From NCBI GenBank assembly GCA_947599755.1, contig CANQFO010000010.1:1-22218 (forward strand): DNA of 22,218 nucleotides, written 5' to 3'. The position numbers were made by a program, and so were the translations under genes. Source of the stretch: an uncultured Bacilli bacterium (lineage in GTDB: Bacteria; Bacillota_I; Bacilli_A; RF39; UBA660). The number at the start of each line of letters is the position of its first letter. Within the stretch, counting starts at the first letter, position 1. Positions 15,776 through 22,218 of this stretch are shown in pieces. The notes below the pieces were generated by a model. It had not been told where the DNA came from. It saw nothing but the letters and a program-made list of their open reading frames with translations, and did no database searches.

Positions 15776-17815
15776 CTAATCCTTATCTACTTCTTTTTCT
15801 TTATGATAATCACATTCACTACATTGAATTTTACCATTATGTTCAACTAAAATCTTTCCACATTTCGGACATTTTTCCTTGATCGGTTTATCCCAAGATG
15901 CAAACTTACATTTTGGATAATGATCACATCCATAAAATATTTTTCCCCGACGAGTTTTTCGTTCTACAATTTTCCCATCACATAATGGACAATCCATAAT
16001 CACTAAAGAATCATTAGACTCTTTTTTTATGTATTTGCAATTAGGGTAATTCGAACAAGCAACAAAATCACCATAACGACCTTTCCGAATTACCAAAGGG
16101 CTACCACATTCTGGGCATTTTTCTCCTGTCTCAACAGGAGCCTTTTTTTCCATATCATTAAACGCTACTTTTACTCTTGGCTCAAACAATTGATAAAAAT
16201 CCGCTAAAACATGATTCCATACTAATTTTCCCAAAGCAATTTCATCTAATTCTTCTTCCATATCTCTAGTATATTCAACATTAATTAAATCACTAAAAAA
16301 TTCTTGTAATTTATCTGTAGTCTCAATTCCAATTTCTGTAGGAACAAACCTTTTATCTTCCATCACAACGTACCCACGATCACGAATTGTATCAATTGTT
16401 TTTGCATATGTAGAAGGACGTCCTATTCCTAAATCTTCCATTTCCTTAATCAATTTCGCCTCAGAATATCTAGCAGGAGGTTTTGTAAAGTGCTGTTCTG
16501 AAACTACATCTAACGCAACACATTCATCTTGCTCAGAAATCTCTGGTAAAATTTTATCTTCATTCGTCTCATAATCTCGATAAACCTTCAAATATCCATC
16601 AAATAAAAGAACTTGACCTGTTGTTTTAAATTTATAATCACAATTATCTAAAATCACAACAGTTTGATTCACTTTAGCATCTGCCATTAACGATGCAAGT
16701 GTTCTTTTATAGATTAAACTATATAATTTAAATTCATCTGAAGATAAATACTTTTTTACTTTTAATGGTTCTCTTAAAATACTAGTAGGACGAATTGCTT
16801 CATGGGCATCCTGAACATTTTCTTTTTTCTTTCCCTTCTTTACATAACCAATATAATTTTTGCCATAGTTTTCTTCAATATATTTCATTGCAGGAGCAAT
16901 AAAATCATCAGATAAACGAACAGAATCTGTTCTCATGTAAGTAATTAATCCAACTGTCTCACTTTCTAAGTCAATTCCTTCATAAAGTTTTTGCGCTATA
17001 CTCATTGTTTTTTTGGCCGAAAACCCAAGTTTAGTAGAAGCTTCTTGTTGTAAGGTAGAGGTAATAAAAGGAAATTTACTTTTTTTAGATTTTTCTTTTT
17101 TTTCTACACTTTCTACTGTATAAACATCTTTTAATTTAGACAAAACCAAATTTGCATCTTCACAACTTTTCAGTTCAATATCGTCTTCTTTATAACGAAA
17201 TAGTTCTGCATCATATTCTGGAAATTTAGCAATAATCGTATAATATTCTTCCGCTACGAAAGCTTGAATTTCTCTTTCTCGATCCACAATCAATTTCAGT
17301 GCAACACTTTGTACTCTTCCAGCACTTTTTGCACCAATTTTATTTTGTAATAATTTTGATAAACGAAACCCAATAATTCGATCGAGAATTCTTCTTGTTT
17401 CTTGACTTTTTACTAAATTATCATCAATAACTGTAGGATGATGAATTGCATCAATCACTTTATCATGAGTAATTTCATGAAATAATACTCGTTTATACTG
17501 ATTATCTTTAATTCCCAGAGCATCTTTTAAATGCCAAGCGATTGCTTCTCCTTCACGGTCAGGGTCGCTTGCAAGAAAAACCATATCACTATCTTTCACA
17601 TCTTTTTTTAATTCTTTAATAATAGAGCCTTTTCCTTTTATGGGAACATAATTAGGAGTAAAGCCATTTTCAATATCTACACCTAATCCATATGAGCCCG
17701 ATGTTGCTAAATCACGAATATGTCCTTTAGAAGAAACAACCTTATACTCTTTTCCTAAATATTTTTCGATTGTTTTACTCTTACTAGGACTTTCCACTAT
17801 TACTAAATTTTTCAT
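15776..17815 (-). CDS. topA: DNA topoisomerase I
   Basis: Type IA enzyme that relaxes negative supercoils by cutting one strand. The 679 residues match the Bacillus type. The Toprim domain has IVESPSKSKTIEKYLG with Glu8 and DPDREGE (84-90). The catalytic tyrosine is Tyr293 in GLITYMRTDS. The core domains continue to about 560. Three C-terminal zinc ribbons follow: CPECG...CSNYPNC, CPLCDG...CDHYPKC, and CPKCG...CSEC. All cysteines of the four-Cys fingers are present. The ATG at 17815 has AAGGATG about 11 bases upstream, slightly far. It stands 35 bp behind an unknown gene and two genes after rnhB, close to the Bacillus order in which dprA precedes topA. Confidence 0.97.
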   Translation of the reverse strand: MKNLVIVESPSKSKTIEKYLGKEYKVVSSKGHIRDLATSGSYGLGVDIENGFTPNYVPIKGKGSIIKELKKDVKDSDMVFLASDPDREGEAIAWHLKDALGIKDNQYKRVLFHEITHDKVIDAIHHPTVIDDNLVKSQETRRILDRIIGFRLSKLLQNKIGAKSAGRVQSVALKLIVDREREIQAFVAEEYYTIIAKFPEYDAELFRYKEDDIELKSCEDANLVLSKLKDVYTVESVEKKEKSKKSKFPFITSTLQQEASTKLGFSAKKTMSIAQKLYEGIDLESETVGLITYMRTDSVRLSDDFIAPAMKYIEENYGKNYIGYVKKGKKKENVQDAHEAIRPTSILREPLKVKKYLSSDEFKLYSLIYKRTLASLMADAKVNQTVVILDNCDYKFKTTGQVLLFDGYLKVYRDYETNEDKILPEISEQDECVALDVVSEQHFTKPPARYSEAKLIKEMEDLGIGRPSTYAKTIDTIRDRGYVVMEDKRFVPTEIGIETTDKLQEFFSDLINVEYTRDMEEELDEIALGKLVWNHVLADFYQLFEPRVKVAFNDMEKKAPVETGEKCPECGSPLVIRKGRYGDFVACSNYPNCKYIKKESNDSLVIMDCPLCDGKIVERKTRRGKIFYGCDHYPKCKFASWDKPIKEKCPKCGKILVEHNGKIQCSECDYHKEKEVDKD

Positions 17816-17850
17816 TACTCAACACATCCTTTTATTTTGCTTTATACTAC

Positions 17851-18456
17851 TCATTTATATTCTACACATTTTTTTTCTAAATCGGTTTGATTTTTTTGAT
17901 CAAAATAAGAAATTAACTTTTCACATCCTAAAACTCTTTTATCTTGAGGATGATCTTGATGATATAATTGATTTCCCATAATTATCTTTCCAATATCTTG
18001 ATATATTGCATCTGAATAAAATGAATCAGGAGAAACAGTAAACAATTGTTGATATATCTGTTTATAATCAGAAAAATCTAAATGATATTTTTTTTCTAAA
18101 TAAGAAAAAATTTCTTGTTCATAATTATCTAAAAATTTTTTTGTTTTAAAAAAAGAGGGTTCTCCTTTTAATAATTCTTTTTTTAAATTTGAATCAATAT
18201 ACATATATCCATACAAATTAAATACACCAAAATATAGCCCCATCAATAAACTGAAATCATGAAAATTTGAAGTAGTACGAAAAAGAAGTTCTTTTTCCAC
18301 TCTTTTTCTAAACTCTATATTACTTTTGCTTTTTCGAACGAGGTAAGAAATAGAAAGATTATCCTTTCCAGTTTTAGAAAACAACATTTTAGGAGAAACT
18401 TTCAAATTGATTGCTTTTTTTCCATGCAATTTTACTGCAAAAAAATCATCAAACAT
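17851..18456 (-). CDS. Protein of unknown function between rnhB and topA
   Basis: I do not recognise this 201-residue protein. It begins MFDDFFAVKLHGKKAINLKVS, which looks like a short beta-hairpin, and continues as a mostly helical, lysine- and tyrosine-rich soluble protein. One fairly hydrophobic stretch (FSLLMGLYFGVFNLYGYMYI, about residues 68-87) could be a buried helix or a weak membrane segment. The frame is open up to a TTG at 18486, but GGTGAT lies eight bases before the ATG at 18456, which I take as the start. It follows rnhB by about 44 bp and precedes topA by 35 bp, so all three are probably co-transcribed. Confidence 0.68.
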   Translation of the reverse strand: MFDDFFAVKLHGKKAINLKVSPKMLFSKTGKDNLSISYLVRKSKSNIEFRKRVEKELLFRTTSNFHDFSLLMGLYFGVFNLYGYMYIDSNLKKELLKGEPSFFKTKKFLDNYEQEIFSYLEKKYHLDFSDYKQIYQQLFTVSPDSFYSDAIYQDIGKIIMGNQLYHQDHPQDKRVLGCEKLISYFDQKNQTDLEKKCVEYK

Positions 18457-18500
18457 TACATTATCACCATTACCCTTTTCTATCAATATATTATCTATCT

Positions 18501-19484
18501 TTATCTACTATTCTCTAAATATTCTTTTACTGGTCCATAACTGCGCCTATGTTCATCTAAAATACCATATTTTAAGATAGCTTGCAAATGTTTTTTTGTA
18601 GGATATCCTTTATTATGACAAAAATCATACATGGGATATTTTCGATCTAAATCATATAACATTTGATCTCTCGTAACTTTAGCAATAACACTAGCAGCAC
18701 TAATCGTAATACTTTTTATATCTCCTTTAATTATCGAAGTAGTAGGAATATCTAAAGAAAGAGGCATTGCATCAATTAAAATATGATCAATTTGACACTT
18801 TTTTTTACATTTTTCAATTGCTTCTTTCATTGCTAGTTTGGTTGCTTCATAAATATTTTTCTCATCAATTACTTTTTCACTAATAATACCAACACCAATT
18901 CCCAAAGCTTGTTGCTGAATTTTTTCAAACAACTCATTTCTTTTTTTCTCGGTCATTTTCTTAGAATCTGTAAGCCCTTCTAACGAAAAATGTTCAGGCA
19001 ATACTACACAAGCTGCAACAACTGGACCAACTAAGGGACCTCTGCCAACTTCATCCACACCAGCAATAAAAGAAACTCCTTGATCTCTTAATTTTTTCTC
19101 ATAACGATAATTATTCTTTTGACACAAAATCAAATCTAATTTCTCGATTAATTTTTTGTCTTTCTTTTTCTTTTCAAGAACTTTTAATTCATAACTTGCT
19201 TCTAAATTATAAACTCTAAATCCAAAGATAAGAGTGGTTTTCGTTAAATCGTAAAAAGAACAACCTATTTCAAAAACATCAAAATACTTAATTGGTGTTT
19301 GAAAATAGCCTTCTTTTTCTTTCCAATCCAGTGCATCATAACATTCTTTAGAACAGCTCAAGTCAATATCCTGTGTTTCCAAAATTACATCTTGTAAAAC
19401 AAGTGCTGCTCCACCAATTACAATCCATTCATTTTTATCTAACTTTAATTCATTCAATTTATGAATAATTTCTTCCTTTTTCAT
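18501..19484 (-). CDS. rnhB: Ribonuclease HII with N-terminal nucleotidyltransferase-fold domain
   Basis: RNase HII removes single ribonucleotides and RNA from RNA-DNA hybrids. The C-terminal 200 residues are a complete enzyme: Asp143 and Glu144 (GVDEVGRG), Asp238 (LIDAM) and Asp273 (AKVTRD). Bacillus RNase HII has a short N-terminal extension. Here it is replaced by about 120 residues with VIGGAALVLQ (GG at 24-25) and TQDIDLSC (Asp39, Asp41). This fits the hG[GS]-x(9-13)-Dh[DE]h signature of the minimal nucleotidyltransferase superfamily, and is followed by a late K-rich SYELKVLEKKKKDKK helix as in AbiEii/DUF6036-like proteins. The start is the ATG at 19484, six bases after GAGGG; the ATG at 19490 touches the SD. 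I see no SD or start that would make a separate RNase HII. What the first domain does is unknown. Confidence 0.92.
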   Translation of the reverse strand: MKKEEIIHKLNELKLDKNEWIVIGGAALVLQDVILETQDIDLSCSKECYDALDWKEKEGYFQTPIKYFDVFEIGCSFYDLTKTTLIFGFRVYNLEASYELKVLEKKKKDKKLIEKLDLILCQKNNYRYEKKLRDQGVSFIAGVDEVGRGPLVGPVVAACVVLPEHFSLEGLTDSKKMTEKKRNELFEKIQQQALGIGVGIISEKVIDEKNIYEATKLAMKEAIEKCKKKCQIDHILIDAMPLSLDIPTTSIIKGDIKSITISAASVIAKVTRDQMLYDLDRKYPMYDFCHNKGYPTKKHLQAILKYGILDEHRRSYGPVKEYLENSR

Positions 19485-19505
19485 CTTCATCCCTCAACCA
19501 ATATC

Positions 19506-19514
19506 ATTTTACCA
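19506..19514 (-). promoter_or_regulatory. Probable extended -10 promoter for rnhB-unknown gene-topA
   Basis: TGG followed by TAAAAT on the minus strand (19514-19506) is an extended -10. The region where a -35 would stand is a T-tract. The predicted start near 19499 leaves a 15-base leader that contains the GAGGG site of rnhB. Confidence 0.4.
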
Positions 19515-19574
19515 CACTTAAAACAAAGAAAAAAGAAAATAAAGATTCCTTTTTATTCACTCTTCTAAAGTTTT

Positions 19575-20447
19575 TCATTCATTTTTTAAGCGATCAAGTG
19601 TAATTTTTCCTAAATAACCATTCCTTAAATCCTGAATAATTATTTTAGAAACCTTATCATAATCAATTTCTCCACCACGAAGTAGTGCTCCTCTCCTCCT
19701 AGCAATCAACTCATATTCTTCAACAAAATCATCACTTAATTGAAAAATCCCATATCTTTCTTTCAATCTTTCTGGATAAAGTTCAAACATTTTTCTCAAA
19801 ATAAAACAAGCAATTTCAGAAACATTTAAAATTTCTTCTTTTATAGAAGACAACGCTGCTAAAATACAAGCGCCCTCTTGATCATCTAATTTAGGCCATA
19901 AAATTCCTGGTGTATCTAAAAGTTCAATATCTTTGTGAATACGAATCCAAGAAAGATTTTTAGTAAATCCAGGCCTGTTTGCAACCCCAGCAACTTTTTT
20001 ACCAACCAAACGATTAATTAAAGTAGATTTACCAACATTAGGTATTCCAACAATTAAAGATCGAATATTACGAGAGTTCATTCCTTTTTCCATTCTCTTC
20101 TTTTCTTTTTTTGCAAATATTTCTTTACTAGATTGAACAATTTTATTCACTTGAAAACCACTCATTAAATCAACCGGAATAACGATATAACCTAAAGATT
20201 CATAATACTCAATAAATTTATTCGTCTCCACTTGATCACACAAATCGTATTTAGTCATAATCAAAATACGAGGTTTGCCTTTAATCATATCATCCATATC
20301 AATAATCTTAGAAGATATAGGCATTCTAGCATCAATAACCTCATACACAATATCAATTAATTTTAACACTTCACCAATTTCACGCCTAGTTTTAGCCATA
20401 TGTCCAGGATACCAGTTAATGTTGGTTAGATTTTGTTTATTTTCCAT
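19575..20447 (-). CDS. rbgA: Ribosome biogenesis GTPase RbgA (YlqF)
   Basis: Circularly permuted GTPase needed for a late step of 50S subunit assembly. The 290 residues match the family. The N-terminal NWYPGHMAKT is characteristic. The G motifs run in permuted order: G4 as TKYD (65-68), then G1 as GIPNVGKS (134-141), G2 around RPGFT, and G3 as DTPG (178-181). A helical C-terminal domain follows. G4 has Thr in place of the usual Asn, as in many YlqF proteins. GGAGG lies about ten bases before the ATG. It is followed by rnhB after a 90-bp gap with a separate promoter. This is the same neighbour as in B. subtilis. Confidence 0.96.
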   Translation of the reverse strand: MENKQNLTNINWYPGHMAKTRREIGEVLKLIDIVYEVIDARMPISSKIIDMDDMIKGKPRILIMTKYDLCDQVETNKFIEYYESLGYIVIPVDLMSGFQVNKIVQSSKEIFAKKEKKRMEKGMNSRNIRSLIVGIPNVGKSTLINRLVGKKVAGVANRPGFTKNLSWIRIHKDIELLDTPGILWPKLDDQEGACILAALSSIKEEILNVSEIACFILRKMFELYPERLKERYGIFQLSDDFVEEYELIARRRGALLRGGEIDYDKVSKIIIQDLRNGYLGKITLDRLKNE

Positions 20448-20463
20448 TTAAGTCACTTCCTCC

Positions 20464-20970
20464 CTATATTTTCTTCTTATAAAAAAGTATTACATCTTCT
20501 TGATCTTGCTCTTGTTCAATTAAAGTTTTGATATATTCTCTAAATCCTAAATGAAAATATATTTCAATATTTCTAACAGCTTCTGGACCTACTCCTAAAG
20601 ATAATTCTGTATATCCTCTTTCTTTTAAATCACTTTCAACAAATCTATATAATTTGCTAAAATATCCTTTTCCTTCATATTCTTTATTAGTTCTAAAAGC
20701 AGCCAAATAAGCCATACTATCACTTAATAAACCTGAGGGTTCGCTTATATCTCCTATAAATGCAGAATTTTTAATATAAGCAGTTATCTCACATATTATT
20801 TCATTATTTAAAAATCCTAAATAGGAAATAGTGCTATTCTCATCAAAATGTTTGAGCGCATTTTCTTTAAATTCAATCCATTTATTGTTTCCTGAATGTA
20901 TTTCAACCAAATAATCCCATCTTTTTAATAATTCTTTTCTATTAGCAGCTTTGCAAATAAAATTGTCCAT
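20464..20970 (-). CDS. GNAT family N-acetyltransferase
   Basis: Acetyl-CoA-dependent acetyltransferase of 168 residues; the acceptor is unknown. The GNAT core is recognisable. The acetyl-CoA loop follows strand 4 as EYEGKGYFSKLY (the Q/R-x2-G-x-G/A motif with Glu in the first place), then a helix, the GYTELSLGVGPEAVRNIEIYF segment and the YFHLGF-type ending. The frame is open up to a GTG at 20979, but GGAAG lies eight bases before the ATG at 20970. It sits 16 bp ahead of rbgA with a similar SD-to-start arrangement and may be co-transcribed with it. The gene has no conserved reason to be here and looks like an accessory gene. Confidence 0.82.
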   Translation of the reverse strand: MDNFICKAANRKELLKRWDYLVEIHSGNNKWIEFKENALKHFDENSTISYLGFLNNEIICEITAYIKNSAFIGDISEPSGLLSDSMAYLAAFRTNKEYEGKGYFSKLYRFVESDLKERGYTELSLGVGPEAVRNIEIYFHLGFREYIKTLIEQEQDQEDVILFYKKKI

Positions 20971-20990
20971 TTGTATCACTTCCTTTTTTA

Positions 20991-21266
20991 TTATCTATAT
21001 AAACTCTTTAAGACATTAGTTATACAATCTTCAGCAGTTTTATCTGTATCAGAAAAACTAATTCTTACTAATTTGCCATTTACTTTAAATATATAAGGAT
21101 TTTTTACTTTCATAATAAAATCTAATATTCTTTCATTACTTGATTTTCTTCTATCTATTTTTATAGAACTTATTTCATCTACATCATCTAAAGTTACATC
21201 TTCTAGTTTCATATTTTTACATCTGTTAAGTTTTTCCTCTAATTCTTTTAAATTATATTTATCCAT
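20991..21266 (-). CDS. DUF6870-like small protein
   Basis: A 91-residue soluble protein. The C-terminal half, with KNPYIFKVNGKLVRISFSDT followed by TAEDCITNVLKSL, resembles the small DUF6870-type proteins that I associate with integrative elements and transposons of gut Clostridia (pattern KNPY-x-(F/Y)K...VKISF-x-DT-x-(A/T)-x2-ED). The function is unknown. The open frame begins at 21350, but GGAG lies nine bases before the ATG at 21266, and the upstream part is AT-rich and unlike the family. The assignment rests on remembered motifs only, so the family name should be taken as probable. Confidence 0.65.
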   Translation of the reverse strand: MDKYNLKELEEKLNRCKNMKLEDVTLDDVDEISSIKIDRRKSSNERILDFIMKVKNPYIFKVNGKLVRISFSDTDKTAEDCITNVLKSLYR

Positions 21267-21532
21267 TAAATCACACTCCAAGTTAATTATATAGTTAAAT
21301 ATAATGAATCTCAAATGTATGATTTTATGAGGGTTAAATGTCGTAATCACCTATCTAATTCCTAATATAAATTATACTAAAATTACTATCATCTTAATAT
21401 TTTTTTAATATTTTAACCATTATTTAATAAAAATATGAAAGATTAAAATCAGATAATTTCCTTTATTTATAAGGTTTTATTAAAGTGTTTCCATTCCATA
21501 TAGCACAGTTGATATATGACGGATTTTGGTAT
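21267..21532 (-). other. AT-rich intergenic stretch between cutA and the DUF6870-like gene
   Basis: This 266-base stretch carries no open frame I can support. A TATAAT box lies on the minus strand at 21376-21371, about 105 bases before the DUF6870-like start, with no good -35 at 17 bp. It may be a weak promoter. I see no strong terminator after cutA. Confidence 0.35.
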
Positions 21533-21847
21533 TTATTTTATATTTTCATCTATCCAATTTAAAAATTCTCTACTTGAATTTTTTATTTCAAAACTTGAAA
21601 TTTCAGCAACTTTATAATTATGAATTTTCTTTATTTCCTTCTCAATTTCTGAGAATTTACTTTCTGTTGTCCTAAATTCTAATTTGTACTCATCACATTC
21701 TTCTAATTGATTATTCCACCAATATTTAGAGTGAACTTTCGCAATCTGACACCCAGATACTAATCTTTTTTCAAGTAATGTATCTATTATCTTACTTGAT
21801 ATTTCTTCTTTATCACACAATGTTGTTACTATTATATATTTATCCAT
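21533..21847 (-). CDS. cutA: CutA1 family protein
   Basis: Small trimeric PII-like protein of 104 residues, named for divalent-cation tolerance in E. coli; its biochemical role is still unclear. Family features are IVTTLCDKEE at the start, LLEKRLVSGCQI, the SKYWWNNQLEE segment, EFRTTESKFSEIEKEI and the final LNWIDENI, in the usual order and with the usual length. A GGAG site lies before the ATG at 21847. Its start overlaps the end of the upstream YgjV-like reading frame by 16 bp, which suggests translational coupling. Confidence 0.92.
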   Translation of the reverse strand: MDKYIIVTTLCDKEEISSKIIDTLLEKRLVSGCQIAKVHSKYWWNNQLEECDEYKLEFRTTESKFSEIEKEIKKIHNYKVAEISSFEIKNSSREFLNWIDENIK

Positions 21848-22203
21848 TTTTTAATTTCTCCTATATTTTTTATATCAAATTTATATATAGCTACTATAGC
21901 TGAAAACATTTCAATAAAAGTTGATAGTAAACCACTTATTGCTAAAACTTTAATATTATATATTATAAAGAGTGAACAAGAAATTATTTCAGTAATTCTT
22001 GTTATAGTTAAATTTTTTTGCCATAAAGCTATGCTATATAAACTTACAGCTAAAGTAGGAAGTAGACTTATAATTCCGTTGTAAGACATCAATGATAAAA
22101 TAATTATGCATATTATAACTAATATTAAATATATTATTGGAATTGTACCAAATTTCTGACGAAAAGTCTTTATCTCTAAAAAAATATTGCAAAATAAAAA
22201 GTG
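21832..22203 (-). CDS. YgjV-like membrane protein, 5' part disrupted or missing
   Basis: The part from 22092 down gives 86 residues that match the C-terminal half of the YgjV inner-membrane family: SLLPTLAVSLYSIALWQKNLT, then IIYNIKVLAISGLLS, and a terminal YKFDI. The likeness continues upstream of any start codon, in the same frame, as FLEIKTFRQKFGTIPIIYLILVI, a further membrane segment. The frame is then closed by TAA at 22206-22204. TTG at 22092 and ATG at 22089 have no SD. A whole family member would need about 70-90 more residues. The gene is therefore probably a remnant or carries a frameshift just inside the window edge. Another frame upstream reads FFRDK, a family-like sequence, which favours a frameshift, but I cannot prove it. 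Confidence 0.6.
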   Translation of the reverse strand, partial: HFLFCNIFLEIKTFRQKFGTIPIIYLILVIICIIILSLMSYNGIISLLPTLAVSLYSIALWQKNLTITRITEIISCSLFIIYNIKVLAISGLLSTFIEMFSAIVAIYKFDIKNIGEIKKWINI

Positions 22204-22218
22204 TTAGATTATTATAAA

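Noticed and set aside
15716..15780. Possible 9-bp long-range stem (AGTTTAAAG with CTTTAAGCT) after topA
   Set aside because: The arms are far apart with an AT-rich loop and no T-tract, so it is not a credible terminator.
19520..19574. Possible terminator behind rbgA (AATAAA/TTTATT with T-rich tail)
   Set aside because: The stem has only six A-T pairs and would be too weak to call.
1300..22218. Difference in A/T strand skew along the window (for example A 33, T 12 at 6001-6060; A 14, T 28 at 16801-16860, plus strand)
   Set aside because: Hydrophobic proteins use T-rich codons and lysine-rich proteins A-rich ones, which explains much of it. I do not take it as evidence of transfer or of a replication boundary.

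Overview
This is an AT-rich window from a low-GC Bacillota genome. It is most likely a member of the Bacilli or Erysipelotrichia, possibly an uncultured gut lineage. TGA works as an ordinary stop codon (the Rsh gene ends in TGA), so this is not a code-4 mollicute. Shine-Dalgarno sites are purine-rich (AGGAGG, AGGTGA), and GTG and TTG starts occur. Every protein gene except one (an alpha/beta hydrolase near the left end) lies on the minus strand, so transcription runs right to left.

Layout in transcription order. The right edge (22.2-20.5 kb) holds small accessory-looking genes: a 5'-disrupted YgjV-type membrane protein, CutA, a DUF6870-like protein and a GNAT acetyltransferase. The next block is rbgA, rnhB, an unknown gene, topA, two unknown genes and xerC, which is the Bacillus rbgA-rnhB-topA-xerC order with several genes absent. 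It is followed by an unknown gene, comN, secDF, rsh (relA/spoT), dtd and an AI-2E-family membrane protein, the Bacillus comN-secDF-relA-dtd order without recJ and apt. A T-box-controlled operon then carries a small unknown gene, hisS and aspS, ending in a strong terminator. A membrane-anchored unknown protein follows, then a 6S RNA gene in the position it has near aspS in Bacillus. At the extreme left edge, the 5' end of a group IIC intron lies directly behind an intrinsic terminator.

Together the genes cover translation (hisS, aspS, dtd, rbgA), stringent response (rsh), protein export (secDF), replication and chromosome maintenance (topA, rnhB, xerC) and global transcription control (6S RNA). 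The points most worth following up are a nucleotidyltransferase-fold domain fused to RNase HII, a Cys/His-rich tail on HisRS, a T-box whose acceptor-binding bulge deviates from the consensus and whose features point to tRNA-Asp, and the group IIC intron boundary. No phage, CRISPR array or complete transposon is visible.
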